Assembly (NCBI GenBank): GCA_963682055.1
Contig: OY821750.1
Coordinates: forward strand, 33,592,081-33,656,080
Length of the DNA stretch: 64,000 nucleotides
Reading direction: 5' to 3'
From: Primula veris
Lineage: Eukaryota > Streptophyta > Magnoliopsida > Ericales > Primulaceae
Below the pieces are notes generated by a model. That model saw only the letters and a program-made list of their open reading frames with translations, made no database searches and was not told the origin of the DNA. The translations under genes and the position numbers were made by a program. Below, piece by piece: positions 31,854 to 46,067 of this stretch. The first letter of the stretch is position 1. Every line of letters begins with the position of its first letter.

Positions 31854-33210
31854 GATTATTTATAATTGTATAGTCGAGAATGATGAAAACAATGTCAGAT
31901 CAAAACTGGTGGTTTACTTTGTCGAGGAGAAAATCGCAGCGCTGGCCTAATATGTAGCAGAACTTCTAGAAGATATTTGTTATACGGAAGTCGAAATAAT
32001 TCTGAAAAAGAATAATTGTCTAAACTGTTACATATACAAAACTTCCTTACGTGAAGTTAACCGCATATGCATGTTTTCCAAGCAAGGTGTCATCAAGCTC
32101 GATTGTGTACTATGTTGCTAGAGATGATCCTAGCCACCGATATGAGCTGCTCAACAAACTTGTTAATTTTGAATTATTACAACCCGGTTCGTATGTTAAC
32201 AAACTTTTACAACATATTCTATACGAATTTCATAATTGTGTACAGTATTTGATAGCATTTGCCGTTTAAATTTTTTATAAGGTTGTTTCTTTTTATGGTT
32301 TATGGTCTATAATACTTGCGTTTACTGACTTTCTAAATTGTTTGTTTCTTGTACATGTGCTATCAACTTTTAGACGTTCCAATTTTTATAATGTTTTATG
32401 GCATATAAATACATTACTTTTCGGCTTCTAGACTATCCATTTATTGTGGTTTTATGGCCCAAGCTACACATTTTATTGCCTTTCTAAAATGTTTGGTATG
32501 TTTTTATGTCATATTGTACATGCTTTTATCAACTATCGGGTATATTGATGTATTGATTGGTTTTATGACATATAATACACTTTTATCGACATTCCACATT
32601 ATTTATTTTTTGTGTGGATTTATAGCCTCTCGTACATGCGTTTATTGACTTTCGAACGAGTCTTTCTTACATAATTCTAACTTTTATGGCCTATACTAAT
32701 GCTTTTATTGACTTTTGAGGAATTTAATTTCTTGCTTGGTTTTATGGTCAACGTACACTTTCCCGACTTTCGGGACGGTCCATTTTTTGCATGGTTCTAT
32801 AGCCCATAGTATACACTTTATTGGCTTTCCAAACTATCCATTTCATGCATGATGTAATGACCTATAGTATAGAACATGCTTTTATTGATCATGTGCTTCT
32901 CACGTGGTTTTATGGCATACACACTTTTTCTACTTATTAGCAAGATGTTAATTTATTATGTAATACAATCCTCAATGTTATCCATCAACCGGAATAGCTA
33001 GCCTGCCATGAGAGTTAACGAGAAATGCAGTTCTACGATCAATATCGTTTTCGGCCTTTTTCGGGTTATTTCCATGCTTTTTGTCATTTTTACCTTGTAT
33101 ACATTTTAAAGACCTGAACAAGTTTATATGCGTAATTATGAACTTATTCAGGAAGAAAAGAAAGTTAGCGAAATCATTTCTCTCCTCTTTCATTCTTTTT
33201 CTTCTACTAC
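31854..33210. other. Intergenic region with minisatellite, 3' of SKI3
   Basis: No gene. The first 400 bases are featureless AT-rich sequence; then comes the 57-bp repeat array (next entry) and about 270 bases of probable SKI3 3' flank. Confidence 0.5.
32290..32935 (+). repeat. Degenerate ~57-bp tandem repeat array (left copy)
   Basis: About eleven diverged units. Recurring elements are GGTTTTATGGCCTATA, then TACATGCTTTTATTGACTTT, then a GA/CCATTT-type segment ending TTGCATG. Units start near 32298, 32394, 32449, 32500, 32559, 32617, 32681, 32739, 32794, 32852 and 32907, spaced about 51-64 bases (one gap near 96). The reverse complement of the same unit forms the array at 46068-46612. Confidence 0.8.
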
Positions 33211-36200
33211 TTAAGAAGAGTTATCACCCAAAAACTTGTAAAGCACTGTCCAGTATCTGAAACAAGCAGGGTTCAAATGGATTGCTCGAAGTATCCAGCT
33301 TTGAGGACTTTGGGAATATTCCACACTCGGTGACGCTCCCCCCCTTCCATGATCATGAATGTATGACTGAAGCGATAGCAGATGCATTTGCATATATAGC
33401 TCCGCAGGCCTCATCTCTGCACCAGGAAAACAAATATTATATAATTTGGAAACAGTTAATTACAAGAAACCCAAAGCACAAACACATCATCAAACATCAT
33501 AGAATAGGATCTAAAACTGTTAAAGTTAAGACTCGAATATGGATATGATCCATGGCCAACCCCATCAAAATCCTGAGTTAAGAGTTACTTTTTTCATATC
33601 TTATTTTTCCAAAATGCTGATTAGCAGCAACTATTACGTCCTGAAAACACTACTATAAACATACATAGAAGTTTATTTTAGCCTCTTACTAAGACCTTTT
33701 TGTCAACATGATCGGTATTTAATCTTCAAAAGCATACTTAAAACCAAATGTCAGACACGTACATATACAAGCTAATAAATAAACTGAAACATAAATCGGA
33801 CCTGGTGGCCAAGAAAACCATTCAAGCCGAAGGTTATTTTCCCATTTTTCTTTAGAGCCCAGGCTTCCTTCTGCTTGGCCAAGCAATAGGGATACAATGG
33901 GTAAGGAGTTCAAAGAGATACTTGTTGCCTTCTTCAAACTTCTTATGGCAAGAGATAAAAAATGAGAATCATTAAGCTCCCTAGCTAGCTCCATACAAAT
34001 GGCACCTGTCCCATTGAAACCAGTTATACACGACAAATTATAAAAAATAACAGAGGAAAATCAGAAAAAGGGAGTAACAAGACAAAAATTGAGGGTAACA
34101 CATAAGTAAACATACAACCACCCTTTGGCAACCTTTATTTAGTTCATAAACACCCAATGTTCAAGGTTCAAGCATGAGCATGACAAAGAGAATCTCATAT
34201 AATTGCAGGGCTACTTGCCAATAACCGCAATCCAGTGCTTAATGCATAGTACAATACATTGCCCGACATGACTAGGGGTACTAGCCTTTTGTTTTGTTTT
34301 GTTTTGTTATATCAATAAACTGAAATGAAAATTAAATAAAAAACAACCAACTTGTTTGGAAAAACGAGAAACGGAGTTTTGAAGAATTGGGGCTAAGCTC
34401 AGGATGAGGTGATGAGTTCGATGGGATCTAGAATTGGCCGAATTTTCATTCTCCGGGACGTTAAATTTAAAAGAAGAGAGAAACAGGACGTAGAAAGGAA
34501 TGACTTGAGTGACTCACATAAATGGGTCATGGTTTTAACAGAAATATATGATTGGAATTTGATTATAATCGAAACATTTTCGATTAGTGGACAAGCTACA
34601 GAGAAGTCTTCAACCTTTAAAAGAGTGACACTTTATTTTAAAAGATATTTTTCACATGTGAAAATCCTGAAATGTTAAAATAAGATGATGGAAAGAAAAA
34701 AAATCCGCTTCTTCACCATGGCAAAAGACCTTTAAGTCCAAAATGAGAATAAGTATGTCAGTAGCTCAGAAAATGACATCTATTAGTGTTTGAAATGAAC
34801 ATATAAGTACCACAGATTTAAAATGAGACTAAAGAAACCAATTATCTCTATTCCATTATCAATTTAGTAGACTTGCTACAAACTCTTAAGAATCAATTAA
34901 TCTCAACTATTCATACTTACCGTAAATTTTTATTCATCATAATATCTTAAAGTTAGTCCGGAGAATAACATAAATCCAACTTGCAAGCCATTCCAGTTAA
35001 ATCTTTCAGAACACATTATTTATAAATGTTTAAGAAAACTATTGAATGAAATGGACTTCTCTATTTCTCGTAACTTACGAATCATAGCAAGTATAGTAAT
35101 GTGTATACTGCTTTTTCCTAAATTAAATGACATGCTTTTTCCTGTTTTTCTTCTAAGTTTTTTCTTTACCAGACAACTAAATAAAACAAACAAAATGAAA
35201 ACTTGCATCAAAAGACGGAGGAAAAAGCAACAGCATTTTCAATATATGTCTCATCAACAGTCTTCTTACAATCTCTTTTTCTCTACATTATTCTTGAAGA
35301 AGAAAAATTAGGGAGAAGAGGGGAGGTTGGTTTAGAAGCAAACCCGATATCGGGGCACCCTTCCCATAAAGTTAGAAAACATGAGATAACAAGCAAACTA
35401 CATTCTTTAACCATCAGACAGACAGTTAAAAAATACCGTGTTATCTGTCATTTTAGAGCGAGTACATACCGTGACATGCAAAGACACAACTTTCTGTTCC
35501 AGCAAAAGAGCATGATTGTGCAAGTAACTTTTCTGCCAAAAGGGGATTTTTGGTCCAACTAGACAGACCTTGCACCAAACTAAAAACACCCTTCCATATA
35601 TTCAACGAATTCTTCAGCTCTTTTGAGCAATTGTTGAAGCACAGTTGCGAGAGATTTAAATCACTCTGAAGGTCATATTTAAATTCTATAACTTGAAGGC
35701 ACACCCATGGAATTGGATAATCAGTTTTCAGCTCCAAGCATCTCATATAATTTTCTTGTAGATTCTCATAATTCCTTTCTGCAGCATAAGCACGGCATAG
35801 TTGCAAATGTGCAAAAAAAAGATAACTGTCAGGAAGCAAAAGCTCTGACGCTTTGTTTGCATGTTTGATACAGCCATCGAGGTCTCCACGTTGCAAACGT
35901 ATCTCCGAAGCACAAAGTAGAAGATGAAATGTTTGAAATTGAAGGGATTTATTGTTCATTGATTTCATATCATTGGAGAGAACCACATTGAGTAGCCTCC
36001 AAATTAGATCGTTAAGATGTTGAGGAAATCTTTCTTCACGAGCCTTTTGTAGGTAACTGATCACAAGTAAGTATTTCGCATTATAGTTCCATGGTTCTTC
36101 ATGTATCAACCTGCAACCAGATTCGGATACTTTAGTAGGAGACTAAAAATTAAAATTACCAAAATCCACAATTAGTTTATGTATGAACAAAGAGAGAAAA

Positions 36201-39200
36201 GGCAATGCAAAGGAAAACGAAGTTCTAGTGCAGTACTTTTCTAGAAGTTTGATAGGTCTTGTCTTCAGAAGGAATTGACAATCACATGTCTTAAAAGCAA
36301 TTTTCTCCACATTTGGCATGTTAAAACAGGCAACCATGGAAGCACCAAGGATCTCATAAGTTGATTTTAAACCTTCTTTCAAACATATAGAAGGTGGGAT
36401 AATGCTCGACCATCTAATTGCAATTTGCGACTCTTTCCATTCTTTACTTGACAGCTGGAGATACCCAAGTAGGTTCCTGATAAAAAAGATGTTCTTTTAG
36501 AAATACAAATCAAAACAAAATAAATGTCGAAGAATTATACTCTATTCAAATCAACTCCTTTCTCCTGAATATCAAATCAAGCAAGGGCAAAAGGCTGGGC
36601 AGTGCATAAAAATTGGGCGACAATGACAAAAAAAGACATTTTGTTACAGCACATGTAGAAAAGTTTCTCAAAAGGATGTGATGAAAAAGGGTTAATTACA
36701 GCTTTGTACACTAATCCAACCTAACAAAATTCCTATCAGTACACTAACCTAACACTTTTTTCGCTTTTGCACACTAGATAGAAATTAGTGAAAGAATGGG
36801 GACCAAAATAAGTTTGGTACACTAAGTGAACTAAGTAACAGGTGCGCGGATAAAATCGAAAGTTGAAGTGGGTTGGTGTACAAAGACACCTGTTATGTGG
36901 AAATATTTAGTTAACCAACCTACAATTTTGTTTTTCCAATTTGGTTCACTAAGTGAACTAAGTAAATTTTTTGGAACGTTTGGGTACAAAATCGAAAAAT
37001 GGGAAAGGTTACGTGTACAAAACTGCAAGTAACCTGATTGAAAATTAAAAAAAGAAGATAATTAAAAAAAAAAAAAAGAAGAGTAAAATTTGAGGCGAAG
37101 GATGGCAAAACACCTAAAAGGTTTCTTGAAAAAGATCTGAAAGGATAGTAAAAAAGAAAAGGATGACTAAAAACTCTTTAACTTAAACATGCATATCAAC
37201 CAAAACTAACCCCACAAAAATCACCTACCTTATCAACTCACTGTCAGGGTACATGTGGACAACTTTGCTTAGATGTTTCACTCCGCTTTGAATCCCCAGA
37301 CAACCTTCAGATCCTTGTTTGATCTGTGGACCAAAAGGCATATTAATTTTCCATTTCACAATCTGCATTCTAAAAGTTGCTAGAATAGAATGAATGGTAA
37401 GTAGCCGTTAATGTCTATCTGCTTAAATCGTTACACTTACAATTTTACTTAGTGCTATCAAAAAATGCATTGCGGTGATTTCTTCATGAGATACAACAAA
37501 ACGGCGACTACTAGAGACCAATATTTCCAACTGATTACGCGTATCTAAAGCATTAATGGCGGATACTACGAAACTGACTTTGGAACTCTGAACAAATTCC
37601 TCCGGCATTTCCGAGATTCCCGAAATAGCTGATTGCAATCCACAAATGCTGTACAACAATTTGAATATTAAACTGACACAGCTCTCTTTAGCTGGCTGCC
37701 CTTCGATCGATGATGCTCTCAAAATGAGATCATTTGCAACGGTAAGAACCTGATCATTCTTGCCAAGCTCCCATAATGAAAAAGCATAGATCTGCAAACC
37801 CTCCATATCAAGCAAACCTATCAACAACAAAATCCAGGTCGCATTAGAACAGTATGTATATATATAGGAAAACTTAAAATATTACTTTACAATCTAGATC
37901 GACTCCCTCAACCTAAATCTTATCCATACTCCTCCTAAATTAGGTTTTTTTTATCAAGAAGGACACATCTGCATTGCATACTAATAAACAAAGATATTTT
38001 CCGCTCAAAACACATTGGGACAATTTGCACAAATTATAGATTTACAGATACTTTCAGTGCTCTCTCTCAACTGTGCATTAGTTCCAATTGAAACAATAGT
38101 ATGCATTTAGTTAGCAATTCGAACCTTGTCTATTTAAGCATTCACACTCTTCTGCAGCTTTAACAGCATTACCTCCCTACAAACATAAGAACAATAAGTT
38201 AGGATAGAGAGATGATGTTCTACTAAGGTCCCATTTGGTATGGGGTTCTATTTTAAGTTCTGGGTAAACAGTTTGGCGGTTAGTTTTACAACAAAAATTG
38301 TATAGCCAAAAAAATGTAATCAGTTTGATGTCCTGAACAACTGTAGAGAGTTTTAGCAAAAAGCAAGCAGGGCAGAGAAAGGAAGAAGAGAAAGGAAGTT
38401 ATACTGATGAGTAAAGAGACCAATGAAGAGAGAGGTGAGCTTTTGTCATCACACGAAAAAAAAGAGCACGTTCTGATTTTGCAACCAAAGATCCTTGAAC
38501 TGAAGGCAATTTTTCAACTAAACAAGTTTTCGGTTTTCAACACTAAAAAAACTAAGAAACAGCCAGATATCCAGAACAACCTAAATTATACTATTATATA
38601 ACAAAAAAAATGTTTTGTAAACAAGAAGTGGCTGAACTAATGCAATTAAAAATTACCCTACAAAGGGACCTGGCCAAATTAATTGACACATCTCTGAGAT
38701 AAGATTTCGAAACATTTCCCCCAACAGTGTTGATAGCACAGCGCGCAAGCATGTAAGAGGAAGAAGCGGACTTGAAATCCAATCGTGACTCATAAACAAT
38801 CCCTTTCAAATTATGTGTTTCAGCATAGTATGGTGCACGTTGTACTGCCTGTTCGATTGCTTTAAATACCTGTGACACACCAGTAACTTGCTCAAAAATA
38901 ATAAGTAAACCCCAAACTTTTTTAGGTAACCCCTGTTTCCAAGAAATAAAATCGTACCTGAGCAGATGATATATGGTCTAAATGTCGAGCGAGGTTTGCA
39001 AGACCTATTTGGAATTCCGCAAGCTGCTCAGATAGAATAAAAAGTATTTCTTAGACAACGGATATTATGATGGATGCAGATAGATATAAACAATTTTAAA
39101 CTGATAAAGCATAATGTAGAAGTGAAGACCTTACCGGCATTATTTGTACTGCTCGTAAACAGCTCTCATATGCATCATCTCGAGTCATTTCACTGAGGGA

Positions 39201-42200
39201 AAAAAAAATTCCCAGATTCACCAAGGTTGACATTTTGACTTATAAAGCCTTTCTTTTAACAGTTTTGAAAGGTACTAACACAAAGCTAAACTAAAAATAC
39301 GATCAATGTAAAAATTACCCAGAACAAAAATCAGCAGACATGCCAGCCCATGGCCATGCAAGTGAAGGATCTATACTTCTAGCACGATCAAATGCTTTAC
39401 TAGCCATTTGTTTCTCACACTGATCTACATATATCTGGAAAAATAATACATCTGAGACGGACATATTAAAATGAAAAGATAATACCAGCCATAAAGATTC
39501 AACAGAGTGAGTAGTTACATGGGCAAAGGAAAGCCTAAGATAGATAAGGTAAAAATGAAAAGACTGGGCAATTACCAATTGCATAGGCTAAGCAAAGCCT
39601 ACACCAAATAAGGTAAAGATCCAGTAATGATTATGTTGCTTAAGGGTTTGGTTTAAGATGCTAGATAAAGAATCAGTATTATGTTTATTCGCCATGCATG
39701 CTCTTTTAAGTGAGAACTTCCTTTGTGTCATTGGTGAGCCAAAAACATAAAACATTATCTCAAGCTTGAATGTAAGACCTATTGCCCTCAACTATGTAAT
39801 GTTTTAGTTTAAGACCTCTTGTGTCTAAGATTTTACGAAAGGCTTCATTTTGTAATTACAAGAGAAACAAAATTATCCGAGAGCCGTAAACTAATCACAC
39901 AAAATGGTAGCAACAAAATCTTTCAACTGAAATATAACATCAACCTTTCCGAGGTATGCCCATGCAGAAGCTAGAGACACATCTATATGCAACCCCCGTA
40001 TGAAAGCATGCTGTTCCAGAGAACTATCTTTACATAGGCAACCCAACGCCACCCAGAACTCGGTATTGTGACTGTCTAGCAACAAAGCTCCCAAAGACAT
40101 CTTTTCAGGTAACTGCCTAGTAAGATCAAGTATAGAAGAGTTAATTGTCTGGTAAATCAACCTGACGCCAAGTGATGCATCCTCAGTGCAATTACATTGA
40201 AGTCACTGCTTGTTGAAAATAACAATAGCAGTTATTGCCAAAAAGTCGTACCAGACATTAGGTTCCTGTACTGGACATTCTTCTAAAGCAAAAATAAGAT
40301 CTGAGGCGACAGCAATATCCATATATACATTAGCTTGCCATGGGTTCAAACGTAAAGCACGCTGATACGAATTCAATGCCGAAACTGCAAAAGAGTGGCA
40401 GGTCCTTCTCCAAGAAACTATGGACGATCTAAATATTCCTTCATTATTGGTTGCTGCACTAAATTCCCACTCTTCCATTAACCATGGCAGACATTTTGCA
40501 CTTGCAAGCTAATAATTACAATCATACAAAAACAACGCATATTTCAAAAAAAAAAATGGTATGCGCGATAGGCAGCAATTACTTAAATTTGAGAGAAGAC
40601 CATACTTGAATATCACCATACAGCTTCCAAATACAAGAGTAATTTCCAGCTAAACAAGAACTTGCTCTGGCAACATTAGACGCCTCCTATACTACAAAAA
40701 AAGCTTGTTTTCAGCCATGACAAAGGATCTCATATATTCCAACCGGCAATTTATTTTAAATTTTCTATCAGGCTCTAAGTTCACTGACCTCTAACAGCGA
40801 GGCTCCCCAGCTAAATGCCCCTGAACTTATACATTCCTTAGAAAAACTAAGAAGTCCAGAAGCAAGGCCATATTGTGCAGCTGTATTATGAGGTGATATC
40901 TGTAAAGCTTGTCGGAATTGCTCTATTCCCTACATGAAAACAAATCAATAGTATCAGCTTATACATCGTTTGTGCAACAAGATACTATAAAAAGGGAAAA
41001 TGAAAATATTGACTTCAGCAGAGTCAGAACAATGCATACATCGTTTATAGGTAACAATCAAATCAAACATTACGATTATCCCTTTTGCAACCAACCCAAG
41101 TTGAATTCAGACTCAGTGTACAGCAAGGTTTCAAAAGGCTCTAGGCGGGGTCTAGGCGGAGAGGTGCCGCCTGGCCGCCTAGGCGGGAAAACGACTTTTG
41201 AGTGTTTTCTACATGTTTTTCTTGAATTATCATGCACATACATGTTGTAAATAGGACTATCATGTTAAATCAAGCATTTAAAATCTATTAGCTTAAAGAT
41301 ATACCATATTAACACAATAAAGTCTATGATAACAATATACCAGCAGTTCAACAATAGGACTAACACTAAACTGAAGTTATATAATAATGATTTTGTCCTA
41401 TTTAGTAGATTTAAAAGGTGCCAATTACTCTCTATATGACTTTATTGGTGAACCATGTAGTTTAAAATATAACCTTAAATCTAATTTTCCAAATAAACTT
41501 TACTGCCAATTGGTCTACTAGAAAAACGATGAAACAAAATAAAAACAATAGTCCAATTGACAGAGACAACTGTAAAAGTCTACAAGTCTAGTGACATAAA
41601 CAATAGTTTAACTATTTAACTGTCAAACAATAATCAATACTCAATAGATACTAATTGTACATAGTAGCAGATAAAGTTGAATAAAGTGAGACACATAAGA
41701 AGAGAGGTGAAAGAGAGAGGACATGTGTCTATTGCACGTTGATGGAAGTGTAAAAGGGATGTATTTTCTTTTGTTTATTACTCTCATGTATTTATTTTAA
41801 CCTATTTTAACAACAATTTCCAAACGCCTAGCAAAACTCGGGGCATCCAGGTGGCGCCGCCTGGCCCGCATTTCAAAACACTGGTGTACAGTCAGTTGAT
41901 TTCTACTATTCATCGCTTTTGTAATGCTAACCCTCGTGTGACAGGCTACTTATTATGGAACACGCACCAAGCAATTTTTCACATTTGTATGTGAATACAA
42001 CAAGAACAAATCCATTCAATTAATCCTTTTCCAACTTGGAGGTGAAAGTGAGATAGCTGAGTTATTTAAGAACAAACAATATATACTACTATACCTTTCT
42101 GAAGGAGCCAAGCATCAAATTTATATTTCCGCTCTCGATCAATGCAAAAATCCTTGAGCTCTCCAACTCAATAGCTCGGCCATATGACTGTTTATGCCAA

Positions 42201-44495
42201 AACAATGGCACTCATTAATGATCAAAAGTTACCAAAAAATTCAATATAACCAGAAAGAAACAGAAGATAAGAGGTTCTTAATTAGATTGGACAGAGATTG
42301 AGATAGTTTTTTTATTAGACAACAAAATTTTATGCACCAACAATAAGGATGATTAATTAGAGCTGCAAGGAAAGTAATCATAAGGTAGGGAGACGAAAAA
42401 AACATAAATAAGCATTATGCTCGTAAGTAACCATGTGCTTGTGAACTGCCAAGCACGCATCTCAATTCTTCATACAGATGAAATGTGCACAAGAGTGGCA
42501 GGCTGAAAGGCCAGACTTGCCTAAGGAGCTAAATCTCGAACCTTATCAAAGTGAATTAAGAACTAAAAAAAAGTATTGCATATAAGATCGGAGGCTATTG
42601 AGTTCAAGAACCAAAGAGCTAAAGCCCTTCTTTTGCAAGTAGTGAGAACCTTTGCGGACTGCAGAGACATTTTCCAGTGTAGCACGAAAAAAGAAGTGAT
42701 TCGTTTAATTTACTAACAGCGTAAAATGTAAGCATGCTATATCTAATTAAAAACCTTTTAAACATGGACTTAACATCATAAGTAAACCACATAAAAAAAA
42801 ACTCGATAGACCATCCCTCACGAAGGCCAACGGTTCAAGCACTTGAATCCGCTGAACAGATGGCAAATCAAAGATGAAAAAGAAAATTAAAACAAATTTA
42901 CCTTAATTGCAGCAGTAAACATCCCCAGGTGCTGGTAGGCAAGTCCCAAAGCCTATATTTATTGTTGCCATAAAACAATAGAAGAACAGGCATAAGATAA
43001 TTGATACTCTATATTGGAAAAGAAATGAAAAAAGTAGGGGTATTCGGTAATGAATTACATACTTCCCATAAATCAGCGGAGGTAGGATATCCTCGTATAG
43101 AATGCTGGAGACAAGGCACTGCTTTAGACCAATTATTTAGATGAACCTGCATTTGCGGCAGCAACAGTATTTTAAACAATTAATTGTAGAATACTAATCA
43201 GATTTATAACGTAATTTGGAATATCATTCACTCCTACTTATTTGTATGTATGGTAAAGGTGGAGTAGAGACCTGAAGAAAACCCAATCTCCGGAAAGCCC
43301 AGAAAGCCCTAGGCGACTTCTCAGATGCGTCACGGCAGATAGCTAATTGCAAGCTCTCTTTCCCTTCTTTATCCAACAAATCGCACAGAATTTCCTGCAG
43401 AAAAGGGATGAATGCAAGCACACATGTTTGAGATTTTAGTTTTGGCAAAAATCAAACGAAACAACTAAAGTAAAATGTTTAAACAAGCATGTGATATGTA
43501 GGCAGGAAAAGAGAGATAACGATTGGCAATTATTTATTTATAGAGAAACGTTGAAGCAGAGAAAGAGGAAGGATGTGATAGTATAGTAAAACAAAAGCAG
43601 GTGTATGAAATAGTATTAGATTGTTTAGTAGTAAAAGAAGAGTAAGAAACGGACCCCGGAAAGGGAGTCAAGAGGAGAAAGGGTGACGGCTCTGTGGTAG
43701 CACTTGACAGCTCTGTGATAGTCATCATCATCATCATTATCTCCTTGTTGTTGGTGGTGTTGTTTTTGTAAATGAGAATCTAAGTAGTAATATCCCAAAT
43801 ATCTGAAAGAGAGAGCGGCTTGGTCATTGTTCTGATTAATGAGCTTTGCAGAAGCCAAGAAATATTGAGCAGCTTTGGGTCTGTATTCTTTTCCCTTCTC
43901 CCACAACGCCACTCCCTGCAGGCAGGTAGGCAGGCAGGCAGGGTTAGTAACATTATTAATTGTAGTGACCCTAATTACTCGTGAACAATATCAAATAATA
44001 ACACTACAAAACGGTTCCAAAGATGGTATCGAAATGAGTAACCAAACCAGACGACTGAAATGTAGTATTAAAACTTGATATAGTGCGAAATGCAAATAGC
44101 CGGTTTGAGAAAGTCAACAAACACAAATTTATGCATATACCTAAAACTATAACTGCAAACCTATTTAAAAAACAAATACATAAAACAGCTAAACTACATA
44201 AATAGGGAAACACCTATTACGGAATCATAATATAACACTGCCGGAAGTAAATAACTACTACTCCCGCGTATCATATAAGGCTACATAAAAGTGGAGGTAT
44301 TATAAAAAAAAAAAAAGCAATTGGGATGTTGTGTTATAAATAATTAGTAAATAGGGAGTAGTTTTTAACACTAGCACTCCAACTCCAACTCCAACTCCTC
44401 TACTAGTAATGTAAGTAACCCTCCTTTCTAGTAATTACTGATCTGGTCGTATAATAATAATAATAAGTAAAAATAAAAAAGAGGAAAGAAACAAG

Positions 44496-44526
<31 letters not shown>

Positions 44527-44789
44527 AGATCAAAGTAGGGCAACGAAGGGGGGTCATCATCCTCATTATTATTATTATTATTATTATTAATATTAGCAGC
44601 AGCAATTTCTTCTTCAACAGCAACCGTGGCTGCTGCTACTGATCTCGATCCTCCTTTCTCCTCCTTAATAAAACAAATACAACATACAAACCCATTAATT
44701 CATTTAATTAATTAGTAGCAAAGCAGAGTAAAAGTAGTAGTAATAAAACAATCAAATAATAATAATAACAAAACAAATACACACACCAT
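33211..44789 (-). CDS. SKI3: SKI3/TTC37 homologue, TPR subunit of the Ski complex, 22 exons
   Basis: TPR scaffold of the cytoplasmic Ski complex, which feeds RNA to the exosome for 3'-5' decay. Exons (minus): 44789-44787, 44663-44526, 43915-43655, 43394-43272, 43146-43063, 42952-42902, 42187-42095, 40929-40789, 40686-40606, 40508-40252, 40116-39945, 39434-39319, 39192-39135, 39023-38958, 38869-38657, 38176-38125, 37817-37441, 37323-37229, 36476-36237, 36110-35470, 34005-33802, 33416-33211. All phases agree, giving about 1223 residues against about 1170 in Arabidopsis. Typical TPR stretches are [33 protein letters not shown] and [19 protein letters not shown]. The N-terminus has an Asn run from an (AAT)n repeat and a Gln/Asp-rich insert. 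The first intron directly after ATG is the least certain part; the rest is strong. Confidence 0.9.
36690..37034. mobile_element. MITE-like element with 28-bp inverted ends in SKI3 intron 18
   Basis: The left end GGTTAATTACAGCTTTGTAC and the reverse complement of the right end GGTTACTTGCAGTTTTGTAC align over 28 bases with about six differences. The interior repeats CACTAAGTGAACTAAGTA (about 36819 and 36946). No coding capacity and no clear target duplication. Confidence 0.55.
41124..41883. mobile_element. hAT-type MITE in SKI3 intron 7
   Basis: 760-bp element flanked by the perfect 8-bp duplication GTGTACAG (41116-41123 and 41884-41891). Ends are CAAGGTTTCAAAA on the left and TTTCAAAACACTG on the right, imperfect inverted repeats. 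Both subterminal regions are rich in GCCTAGGCGG-like palindromes, as in widespread plant hAT MITEs. The interior is AT-rich and non-coding. The 8-bp duplication supports hAT. Confidence 0.88.
44495..44588. repeat. (GA)n next to SKI3 splice donor and (ATT)n in its coding exon
   Basis: A GA run (about 44495-44522) starts directly behind the 5' splice site of SKI3 exon 2, so on the minus strand the intron begins GTACTCTCTC. Inside the exon, (ATT)n at 44565-44588 encodes the Asn run. Both are likely length-variable. Confidence 0.85.
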
Positions 44790-46067
44790 TCTCTTATCTT
44801 CTCTTGGTCCCGTGTTCACCGCCCCGCATCCGATTCTCTCTCTCTCTCTCTCTCTCTAACAACACCCTCTCCTCTACTCACTCTTTCTTTGCCTTTCAAC
44901 TTTTACCACTTTTCCACTTTCTCCTATTACTAATTACTACTCCTACTACTGTTTCATTTTTTTATTCAACTTTGTTTCACTTCACTCCACTTTTACATCC
45001 CATTTTTTTATATTTTCTAACTTACCAATTCCTTCCATTTTCAATAACATATACTAATTCAATTTTCCTTGTTTATTCCATAAAATATTTATGTATCCTA
45101 TTAAAATAGTGACGCCAAATCATTAAAATACAATGTTGCCGCATCATCAATATTATAATTGTTCAAATATAAATCACTACTTCATAATTAACCCGTTTTT
45201 ACATCTTGCAAAACTGAAAATCGAAGGACCAATCTTATATTTTGTTGTGTACATTTATAAAATTATTATTATTAAGTGTCAGTAGTTGACTTAAATCTCG
45301 CATCATTTACCAACTACTTCTAACTTTTTGTTTTCATGATATATATTAAAAGAAATCAATGGTAATTTTAAACAGATCTGTACGTGAAGACCGACTCGTT
45401 AGAGTTTATAATATTGTATACTTCATATATATTAACGAATAAATAAAAAATGACATTTAATATCCGTATAAGTCTATCATTATTTAAAAGAGAAACGGCT
45501 CTCTTGTCTTTATTTAAGGTTTTAACTTAAATAACATGTTTGTGAAAAAATTCGTGTTGAACAAGTTTAAATCGCAACTCAACCCGGCAGTTACTATTCA
45601 AAACTATACTTTTTTTTAATTAAGAAAAAAGTAAAAACGGCTAACCAAAAAGTAGAAACCATATGTTCTTATTTTATTGGCATGTGTTAGTTGGACCTGG
45701 TTTTTTTAATATAAATTGAGTTCTTTAAATGTCACATTGGGTTTTGAATATAACATCTATACAATTCGGATCCTAAACGGGCGGATCTTTAGATTGAATT
45801 ACAAATTACAAAGTGACGCTATATATAGACATTTTAAATCGCATATAAAAAACCCCATATATAGGCGCACAACGCATATGTAATACAGAACTTATGAATA
45901 TATATTTGGATTTGTGTTTAATTCAGATAAAAAAATATGAAAATTTTATTATATTTGATAGAGTTGTAAAAGCCAGATAAAACTTATGCTATTTAGGTGG
46001 ATAAGGGCGTCAGACTGGGGCCGAGGTCATGGGAACAAAAGAAAAAACATAAGGAAAGCCAAGAGTT
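44790..46067. other. SKI3 upstream region, no other gene seen
   Basis: Contains a (CT)n run at about 44835-44857 and pyrimidine-rich sequence on the plus strand, consistent with a purine-rich 5' leader/promoter for SKI3, followed by AT-rich sequence with no recognisable coding region. Confidence 0.45.
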
